A stretch of DNA of 64,000 nucleotides from Proteobacteria bacterium DTSAM18. Its GTDB lineage: Bacteria > Myxococcota_A > UBA796 > GCA-2862545. The notes below the pieces were generated by a model. It was given only the letters and a program-made list of their open reading frames with translations. It was not told the origin of the DNA and did not search any database. Of the stretch, positions 58,043-64,000 are shown piece by piece (position 1 is the first letter of the stretch; each line of letters opens with the position of its first letter). A program made the position numbers and the translations under genes. The stretch is taken from assembly GCA_028767165.1 (NCBI GenBank), contig JARACJ010000002.1:186001-250000 (forward strand). The letters run 5' to 3'.

Positions 58043-58130
58043 CCCCAATGGGGGTCAGACCGCAAGCTGTTATATCTTATCGGTAAACCCCAATGGGGGT
58101 CAGACCGCAAGTTGTTATACCTTATCGGTA
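58043..58130 (+). repeat. Tandem REP copies R1 and R2
   Basis: Two 43-bp copies (58043-58085 and 58088-58130, period 45) that differ at two positions. Each starts with the hairpin CCCCAATGGGG, then TCAGACCGCAAG, and ends TTATCGGTA. They lie just upstream of the deoxynucleoside kinase start. Confidence 0.85.
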
Positions 58131-58541
58131 CGGCCCCGAATCCAGGCCGACCACATCGCCTTCGACGGCCGCATCTACCTCACCATCGGCGACGGCGAGA
58201 CCACCGGCCTGCAATCCACCGACCTCGTTCTCGGCCGCATCTCCTCTGTCCACAAGCGCAGCGCCGACGCGGTCCATGACCTCCGCCTCGCCGACGCCGA
58301 CGGTCGCGAAGATGTGATCACCGGCACGGACGTGCACCTCTTCTGGGTCCTCCGGGACGGCTCCAGCACGACCCCCGCCGACGAGCGGGAGGCACGAAGC
58401 GAGGCGCTCGGCGAGTGGTTGGCCATGGCCGACCTCGAGGCCGGGATGGTGCTGCGCACCCGGGATGGCGGCGAGGCGACGGTGCTCGGGCCGTCGCTGG
58501 TGCCCGGGGTGCAGGAGGTCTACAACGTGCCGATGGCGGGG
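58131..58541 (+). pseudogene. Hint-domain fragment of a polymorphic-toxin-type protein
   Basis: An open frame of about 137 codons without a proper start. It carries the end of a pretoxin-Hint domain: VHDLRLADADGREDVITGTD, then HLFWVLRDG, WLAMADLEAGMVLRTRDGGE and VQEVYNVPMAG. The N-terminal Cys block and the final HTYFV-VLVHN block of such domains are missing. Sequence stops matching exactly where REP copy R3 begins. It is read as a stranded remnant of a larger secreted toxin gene. Confidence 0.6.
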
Positions 58542-58586
58542 CCCCGATGGCGGGGTCAGACCGCAACCCGTGATATCTTCTCGGCC
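58542..58586 (+). repeat. REP copy R3
   Basis: A diverged copy starting CCCCGATGGCGGGG then TCAGACCGCAAC, and ending in TCGGCC. It lies 26 bp upstream of the transposase ATG and may contribute its leader. Confidence 0.75.
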
Positions 58587-58612
58587 CCGACCTCCTCACC
58601 CCAGGCCGACTC

Positions 58613-59527
58613 ATGCCCCGTTCCCACCGCCTCGACTTCCCCGGCGCCCGCCACCACGTCATGAACCGGGTTACCGACCGCCAGGACCTGTTCACAGACG
58701 ACGCCACCTGTGCGCTCTTCCTCGACACGCTCGACCAGGTGCCCCGCCTGTTTGGCGCCCGCATCCACGGCTATGCGCTGATGCCCAACCACTACCACCT
58801 GATGGTGGAGGTCCCCCGCAGCAACATCTCCGAGGTGATGCAGTACGTCTCCGGCAGCTTCACGCAGGCGTACAACCGGGCCCACGGGCGCGACGGCCCA
58901 CTCTTCCGGGGGCGGTTCCGCAATGCGGTGGTCACTGATGATGCGTACTGGATGCACCTGCTGGCCTACCTGCACCTCAACCCGGTGAGGGCGCACCTCG
59001 CCAACAAGCCCGAGGACTGCCTGTGGACGAGCCACCAGGCCTACCTGGACGCCAAGCTCGCCCCGCAGTGGCTGACCACCGACGAGCTCGTGGGCATGTT
59101 CGGCGGTCGGCAGCAGCTGGCCGAGTACGTCGACGCCGTCCAACGCAAGCGCAGGGGCGCTCCGGAGGGTTTCGATCCGGATCACTTCTTCGCCGCGTCG
59201 AGGACGACCGAGGCGCCCGAGCCTCCCCCCGAACCCGTGAAGCGCTCCTACGAAGAGGCCCTGCAGGACGTGGCGGGGGTCCTGGGTGTGGATGTGAGCG
59301 AGGTCACCTCGCTGCCCCGCGGCCGCTCGGCCAACGTGCCGGCCTGGCTCGGCGTGTGGTGGGTGTTGCGGTCCACGGGCATGTCGCAGACGGCGCTGGG
59401 CAAGCGCATGGGGGTGAGCCGCACGCGGGTGAGCCAGCTTCGGGGCAAGCTGCACCGGCTGGCAAAGGAGGATGAGGCGGTGGCGAAGGCCATGGCGAAG
59501 CTGGAAGACCAGCTGGCCAAGGTATAA
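58613..59527 (+). CDS. REP-associated tyrosine transposase (Y1/HUH) with DnaA-like C-terminal HTH
   Basis: 304 aa. It opens with [20 protein letters not shown], has the HUH pair in [15 protein letters not shown], the family block [13 protein letters not shown], and the catalytic-tyrosine helix [14 protein letters not shown]. The C-terminal 90 residues ([40 protein letters not shown]) form a helix-turn-helix region like DnaA domain IV, seen in some RAYT groups. RAYTs cut single-stranded REP hairpins. The stop codon lies within REP copy R4. Confidence 0.9.
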   Translation: MPRSHRLDFPGARHHVMNRVTDRQDLFTDDATCALFLDTLDQVPRLFGARIHGYALMPNHYHLMVEVPRSNISEVMQYVSGSFTQAYNRAHGRDGPLFRGRFRNAVVTDDAYWMHLLAYLHLNPVRAHLANKPEDCLWTSHQAYLDAKLAPQWLTTDELVGMFGGRQQLAEYVDAVQRKRRGAPEGFDPDHFFAASRTTEAPEPPPEPVKRSYEEALQDVAGVLGVDVSEVTSLPRGRSANVPAWLGVWWVLRSTGMSQTALGKRMGVSRTRVSQLRGKLHRLAKEDEAVAKAMAKLEDQLAKV

Positions 59528-59639
59528 CAACTTGCGCTCTGACCCCCATCTTCCCCATCTTCGAAGGCGATGGCGAAGCTGGAAGACCAGCTGGCCAAGG
59601 TATAACAGCTTGCGGTCTGACCCCCTCTCGGGCGACCCC
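59484..59639 (+). repeat. 78-bp tandem duplication carrying inverted REP copies R4 and R5
   Basis: The last codons of the transposase plus an inverted REP (GGTATAACAACTTGCGCTCT at 59521) are repeated 78 bp downstream (REP at 59599, with GGTATAACAGCTTGCGGTCT). The second REP is the better match to R1/R2. The duplicate carries about 13 transposase codons out of context and the copy of its stop. Confidence 0.8.
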
Positions 59640-61835
59640 CTCTCGGGCCCCTTCTCGCTGGCCCTACTCCTCCTCTTGGGCTGCACCCCTGCGTCCGATG
59701 TGCCACCGGCCCCCGTGACGCAGGAGGTGGCGATGGCCGATCCGGTGCTGCCGGGCGTGGACGATCCCGATCGGGCGCTCGATGCCCGCCTGCGGGAGGG
59801 CTCCGAAGCCCCAGACGCCCCCTTCGTGAATCGCCTGGCCGCCGAGGCGAGCCCCTACCTGCGCCAGCACGCGCACAACCCGGTGAACTGGTTCCCCTGG
59901 GGCGAAGAGGCGTTCGCGCGGGCGAAGGCCGAGGGCAAGCCCATCTTCCTGAGCGTCGGCTACTCCACCTGCCACTGGTGCCACGTGATGGAGCACGAGT
60001 CCTTCGAGGACGCCGAGGTGGCGGCGTTCCTCAACGAGCACTTCATCGCCGTGAAGGTCGACCGGGAGGAGCGCCCCGACGTCGACGCCATCTACATGAC
60101 CGCCGTGCACCTCATGCGGGGTCAGGGAGGCTGGCCCATGACGGTGGTGATGGATGCCGAGGGCCAGCCCTTCTTCGCCGCCACCTACCTGCCCGCCCGG
60201 GATGGCGACCGGCCCGGCCAGCGCGGCCTTCTGTCGATCATGGGCGAGGTGGCCGACCTGTGGCAGACCGACCGGGAGCGGGTGGGCCAGTACGCCGCCG
60301 ACCTGTCCCGCAAGCTCGCGGAGGTGCAGGGCGGCCAGCCTCCCCAGCAGGTCGACCTGAAGGCACCCGACAAGGCGCTGAAGGCCCTCAAGAACGCCTA
60401 CGACCCCATCTACGGCGGGTTCTCCGGGGCGCCGAAGTTCCCCCAGCCCTCGCTGGTGTCCTTCGTGCTGCGCAAGGCGGTGGTCGATGGTGACGCCGAG
60501 GCCCTGAAGATGGTCACCCACACCCTCGACCAGATGGCCCTGGGTGGGATGTACGACCACCTCGGGGGCGGGTTCCACCGCTACAGCGTCGATGGCCAGT
60601 GGCACGAGCCCCACTACGAGAAGATGCTGTACGACAACGCCCAGCTCGCGCTGCTGTACACCGAGGCCTGGCAGGTCACCGGCAGTGAGCTGTACGCGCG
60701 GGTCGTGCAGGGCACGCTCGGCTGGCTGCTGGGCGAGATGGCCGATCCCCAGGGCGGGTTCTTCGCCGCCACCGACGCCGACTCCCTGGACGAGTCCGGC
60801 CACAAGGTCGAGGGGGCCTACTTCATGTGGACCCGGCCCCAGCTGAAGGCGGCGCTCGGCGAGGGCGACGGTCTGCGCTTCGCCGAGGCCTACGGCATCG
60901 AGGGCGAGGCGGAGCCGCTGCATCGGGATCCGAAGGTGCCGCTCGCCGACGACGAGGCCCTGCGAGCGAAACTGAAGGCCCATCGGGACGGCCGGAGCGC
61001 CCCCCACGTGGACCGCAAGGTGGTCACCGCCTGGAACGGGCTGACCATCTCGGCGCTGGCAGTGGCGGGAGATGCCTTCGATCGCGACGAGTGGACCGCC
61101 GCCGCGACGTCCACGGCGGAGACCGTCCTGAAGCACAATCGCCTCCCCGACGGCCGCCTGGCCCGGTCCCGCCTGGGCGACCGCATCGGCAGCCTCGCCG
61201 TCCTGGACGACCACGCCTTCCTGCTGCAGGGCCTGGTCGATCTGTTCGAGCGGACCGGCGACGTCCGCTGGCTGAAGGAGGCGCTGGTCATCAAGGACGA
61301 CATGCAGGCCCGCTTCGCCGATCCCGCGGGCGGCTGGTTCCTGACGGACGCCGGCGGCGAGGCCCTGCTGGCCCAGCCGAAGCCCGATCAGGACGGCGCC
61401 GAGCCTTCGGGCAATGCCGTCGCCGCGGTCGCCCTCATCAAGCTGGGCAACCTGCTGACGGACTCGGCCATCGTCGATGTGGGCGTCCTGGCCCTCGACG
61501 GCATGGGTGCCACCCTCAACAAGTACCCGTCCGCCGCCCCCCACGGCATGACGGCGGTGATGCTCGCCCAGACGGATCTTCAGCAGGTGGTGCTGGCCAA
61601 GGGAGAGGGCGATGCGCTCGGGCGGCTGCTGTCCCGGTCCTACCTGCCCAACGCGGTGCGCACCCCGGTGAAACCCGGACTGCAGGCGGAGATCGGTGCC
61701 GTGGTACCGTCGGTGGCGGACAAGCCGGCGCGGGACGGCAGGAGCACCGCCTACGTGTGCACCTGGGGCGCCTGCAAGAAGCCGACGACGGATCCGGGCG
61801 AGCTGGCCGAACAACTGGGCATCGAGGCGGACTGA
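59610..61835 (+). CDS. YyaL/SSP411-type thioredoxin-domain protein (DUF255), putative lipoprotein
   Basis: About 741 aa. The DUF255 thioredoxin-like domain has [40 protein letters not shown] and [15 protein letters not shown]. The (alpha/alpha) barrel of the YyaL family follows, with [16 protein letters not shown] and [14 protein letters not shown]. The start is unclear: TTG 59610, inside inverted REP copy R5, gives [20 protein letters not shown] ending in lipobox LLGC; otherwise ATG 59732 would lack a signal. The REP insertion seems to have replaced the native 5' end. Cellular role of the family is poorly known. Confidence 0.82.
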   Translation: MRSDPLSGDPLSGPFSLALLLLLGCTPASDVPPAPVTQEVAMADPVLPGVDDPDRALDARLREGSEAPDAPFVNRLAAEASPYLRQHAHNPVNWFPWGEEAFARAKAEGKPIFLSVGYSTCHWCHVMEHESFEDAEVAAFLNEHFIAVKVDREERPDVDAIYMTAVHLMRGQGGWPMTVVMDAEGQPFFAATYLPARDGDRPGQRGLLSIMGEVADLWQTDRERVGQYAADLSRKLAEVQGGQPPQQVDLKAPDKALKALKNAYDPIYGGFSGAPKFPQPSLVSFVLRKAVVDGDAEALKMVTHTLDQMALGGMYDHLGGGFHRYSVDGQWHEPHYEKMLYDNAQLALLYTEAWQVTGSELYARVVQGTLGWLLGEMADPQGGFFAATDADSLDESGHKVEGAYFMWTRPQLKAALGEGDGLRFAEAYGIEGEAEPLHRDPKVPLADDEALRAKLKAHRDGRSAPHVDRKVVTAWNGLTISALAVAGDAFDRDEWTAAATSTAETVLKHNRLPDGRLARSRLGDRIGSLAVLDDHAFLLQGLVDLFERTGDVRWLKEALVIKDDMQARFADPAGGWFLTDAGGEALLAQPKPDQDGAEPSGNAVAAVALIKLGNLLTDSAIVDVGVLALDGMGATLNKYPSAAPHGMTAVMLAQTDLQQVVLAKGEGDALGRLLSRSYLPNAVRTPVKPGLQAEIGAVVPSVADKPARDGRSTAYVCTWGACKKPTTDPGELAEQLGIEAD

Positions 61836-61844
61836 GGGGGCAGG

Positions 61845-63941
61845 ATGTGGTGGTTGTGGCTGGTGGCCTGTGGGACGACGACCGAGACGCCCGAGCCCGT
61901 GCAGGCAGAGGCCGAGCAGCCCTGGGCGCCCACCGGTGAGGCCACCTTCGTCGGCTCGCAGACCTGCGCGGGCTGCCACGAGGCCGAGACCGCCGCCTGG
62001 ACGGGCAGCCAGCACCAGCGTGCCCTCCTACCGGCGCACGAGGCCCCCGGCGTGGACCTGTCGGCCACGCTGACCCACGCCGGCGGCACCGATCGCTTCG
62101 AGCCCGGCCCACCCCCGCGCTTCGTGGGCCCCGATGGGGAGGGCGAGGTGGCCTTCTGGATCGGCGTCGATCCCATCGCCCAGGCGCTGGTGAAGGCAGA
62201 CGGCGGCCGCCTGCAGACCCTCGACACCACCTGGGACGCCCGTTCCGCCGCCGATGGCGGCCAGCGCTGGCTGCGCCTGCACGAGGGCCTTCCCGCGACC
62301 GACGCCCTGCACTGGACCGCCCGGTCCTTCACCGCCAACCACCAGTGCCTCGACTGCCACACCACCGGCTTCGACAAGGGCTACCGCGCCGCCAACGACA
62401 CCTACCAGACTACCTGGGCCGAGACCGGCGTGGGCTGCGAGGGTTGCCACGGGCCGGCCAGCCACCACGTGCAGTGGGCCCAGGCGGGAGCCGAGGGCGA
62501 TCCCCACCTCAGCCGTGCGTATACCGCGCGGCCGGCCTTCGATCAGCCTGGCGACGACGGCATCCTTCGCACGGCGTCCTCCACCCGATCCGACGAGGCC
62601 GACACCTGTGCCCGCTGCCACAGCCGGCGGTCCACGCTGGCGTCCGGCACCACGGCGGCCACGCCCCTGTTCGACAGCCACCGTCCGGTGTGGCTCGAGG
62701 AGCCCCTGTACTGGCCCGACGGCCAGATCCGGGACGAGGTCTACGTGTGGGGCAGCTTCCAGCAGTCCGCCATGCACCAGGCGGGCGTCACCTGCTCCAA
62801 CTGCCACGATCCCCACACCGCCGAGCTGCGGGGCACGCCCCAGCAGGTGTGCGCCCAGTGCCACGAGCCCGCGGTGTTCGACGGGGTGGCCCACCACCAC
62901 CACGCCGATGGGGCCGTGCAGTGCGTGGACTGCCACATGCCGCAGACCACCTACATGGCGGTCGACGCCCGTGCGGATCACTCCCTGCGGGTGCCACGGC
63001 CGGATCTGGCGGTGCGAACGGGCGCGCCGGACGCCTGCTCGTCGTGCCACCAGGAGGGCCCCGCCTGGGCCGCCGAGGCCGTGGCCCGCTGGTACCCGCA
63101 GGGGCAGCACACCCAGGGACACTGGCAGGAGGTCATGGCCCTGGGGGGCCTGCAGGAGGTACTCGGCGTGGCCTTCGATCCCGCCGCGCCGGACATCGTC
63201 CGGGCCACCATCCTCGGCCGCACCCCGCAGATCGTGTTCAACCCCGGTCCGTTCGCCCGGCTGAAGGACGATCCGTCGCCGATGGTGCGTCTGTCCATCC
63301 TGCGGAACCTGGACACCCTCGCGCCGGATCGCCGGCCGGCCCTCGCGCAGGGCATGCTCACCGACGAGGTGGCGGCGGTTCGCATGGAGGCGGCGAGGGT
63401 GCTGGCGGGCACGTCGGCCATGAATGCACCGGGATGGGCGAGGGCGCGGGCGGAGTACGTCGCCTCCCAGGCGCTGCACGCGGATCGCGCCGAGGGCAAC
63501 GTGGCCCTGGCGATGTTCGCGATGGCCGAGGGCGATGGTCCCGGGGCGCTCGCATCGCTGCAGCGGGCCATCGAGGTGGATCCGGACGCGCCCATGGGCT
63601 GGGTGAACCTGGCGGATGCCTGGCGGGCGATGGGTGACGAGGCCAGGGCCCAACAGACCCTCATGGACGGCCTCACCCACCCGGCCCTGTCCCGGGACGG
63701 CACCCTCAAGCACGCCATGGGCCTGTCCCTCGTCCGGCAGGGCAAGCACGAGGCGGCGCTGGTGTGGCTGCGGGAGTCCAGCGAGCTGGCGCCGGACAAC
63801 GGACGGTTCGCGTATGTGTACGCCGTGGCCCTCGACAGCCAGGGGCAGAAGGCGGAGGCGAAGCAGGTGCTGCAGGAGGCCGTCGCCCGGCTGCCAGGGG
63901 ACCCCCAGCTTCAGCAGGCCCTGGCCTCGCTCGGGCAGTAG
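61845..63941 (+). CDS. Octahaem cytochrome c lipoprotein with C-terminal TPR/HEAT-like repeats
   Basis: 698 aa. Lipoprotein signal WWLWLVACG. Eight CxxCH haem sites in the first 400 residues: CAGCH, CLDCH, CEGCH, CARCH, CSNCH, CAQCH, CVDCH and CSSCH. The rest is helical: HEAT-like near 430-520 (MVRLSILRNLDTLAPDRRPA) and TPR from about 560 (GALASLQRAIEVDPDAPMGW). This layout is like the cytochrome c554/DmsE-type plus TPR proteins of Myxococcota and planctomycetes. Electron partner unknown. It starts 9 bp after the DUF255 stop; 63942-64000 holds nothing seen. Confidence 0.88.
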   Translation: MWWLWLVACGTTTETPEPVQAEAEQPWAPTGEATFVGSQTCAGCHEAETAAWTGSQHQRALLPAHEAPGVDLSATLTHAGGTDRFEPGPPPRFVGPDGEGEVAFWIGVDPIAQALVKADGGRLQTLDTTWDARSAADGGQRWLRLHEGLPATDALHWTARSFTANHQCLDCHTTGFDKGYRAANDTYQTTWAETGVGCEGCHGPASHHVQWAQAGAEGDPHLSRAYTARPAFDQPGDDGILRTASSTRSDEADTCARCHSRRSTLASGTTAATPLFDSHRPVWLEEPLYWPDGQIRDEVYVWGSFQQSAMHQAGVTCSNCHDPHTAELRGTPQQVCAQCHEPAVFDGVAHHHHADGAVQCVDCHMPQTTYMAVDARADHSLRVPRPDLAVRTGAPDACSSCHQEGPAWAAEAVARWYPQGQHTQGHWQEVMALGGLQEVLGVAFDPAAPDIVRATILGRTPQIVFNPGPFARLKDDPSPMVRLSILRNLDTLAPDRRPALAQGMLTDEVAAVRMEAARVLAGTSAMNAPGWARARAEYVASQALHADRAEGNVALAMFAMAEGDGPGALASLQRAIEVDPDAPMGWVNLADAWRAMGDEARAQQTLMDGLTHPALSRDGTLKHAMGLSLVRQGKHEAALVWLRESSELAPDNGRFAYVYAVALDSQGQKAEAKQVLQEAVARLPGDPQLQQALASLGQ

Positions 63942-64000
63942 CCCCTACGCACTCCCCCCGCTTCGATCCCTCCCTCCGCCCGCCCGATGAGCGATCACCG

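Larger units (their letters stand above)
58043..59625 (+). mobile_element. REP/RAYT island (REPtron)
   Basis: A Y1 (HUH) transposase gene at 58613-59527 is bracketed by copies of one REP sequence: three in direct orientation on the left (58043, 58088, 58542) and two inverted on the right (59521, 59599). The REP core reads GGGGTCAGACCGCAAG on the left and its complement on the right. A Hint-domain fragment lies between the left copies. This is the known arrangement of REP-associated tyrosine transposases. Confidence 0.8.

Noticed and set aside
57988-58110. Upstream extension of the deoxynucleoside kinase
   Set aside because: The extension translates REP copies; a GTG with a strong ribosome site at 57987 gives the family N-terminus.
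58131-58541. Intein inside a host gene
   Set aside because: The Hint fragment lacks its first splicing residue and no extein-like coding flanks it.

Overview
This window is the replication-origin region of a high-GC bacterial chromosome. Left of the origin lies the leftward cluster rpmH-rnpA-yidC-jag-mnmE, and right of it the rightward cluster dnaA-dnaN-recF-gyrB. The lineage signals point to a Deltaproteobacteria/Myxococcota-like organism. They are an elongation factor G of the mitochondrial-like (spdEFG1) type, MJ0042-type zinc-ribbon proteins with GYF and TPR domains, RCC1-repeat lipoproteins, a MopE-like metal-binding motif, and frequent GTG/TTG starts. This is inference; no rRNA or tRNA gene was seen, so the phylum is not proven.

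Layout. 1-4401: tRNA modification, RNA binding, membrane insertion, RNase P protein and L34 (all minus). 4402-4821 and 6238-6983: GATC-rich spacers flanking dnaA; the second carries six tandem GC hairpins directly after dnaA, then DnaA boxes (likely oriC). 6984-13873: dnaN, recF, gyrB and a pair of ArsA/Get3-like ATPases. 13874-20061: a CapA-like hydrolase, gyrA, a TPR protein and hemL. 20101-21756: F0 genes atpI-like, atpB and atpE. 21899-27325: two secreted proteins, then a three-gene minus cluster of zinc-ribbon, GYF and TPR membrane proteins. 27383-30786: a UvrD/PcrA helicase coupled to a GlmU-like acetyltransferase. 30861-35046: a TetR regulator, EF-G and a RecA-like ATPase fused to a SLOG domain.

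35066-38438 holds two small regulated systems. The first is a SugE/Gdx exporter with an apparent guanidine-III riboswitch. The second is a nitric-oxide module: hmp flavohaemoglobin divergent from NorR, with a sigma-54 promoter and three NorR-type sites. 38455-41572: MltG, DapD and a secreted protein. 41697-43765: a GMC oxidoreductase with a Tat-exported partner. 44118-53838: a HEAT protein, an EndA-type nuclease, an RCC1 lipoprotein, a DsbD/ScsB-like reductant transporter, and small secreted or anchored proteins. A composite repeat lies on each side of the last of these genes. 54145-57987: a DprE1/DprE2-like pair, a hotdog protein, RecX and a deoxynucleoside kinase.

58043-59625 is a mobile island: a REP-associated Y1 (HUH) transposase with inverted REP copies on both sides and a stranded Hint-domain fragment inside. 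The window ends with a YyaL/DUF255 protein whose 5' end overlaps a REP copy, and an octahaem cytochrome c lipoprotein with a TPR tail. Several genes share an unusual terminator style, a GC hairpin followed by a T/C-rich GTCGT tail rather than a U-tract. The six-hairpin array after dnaA appears built from the same unit.
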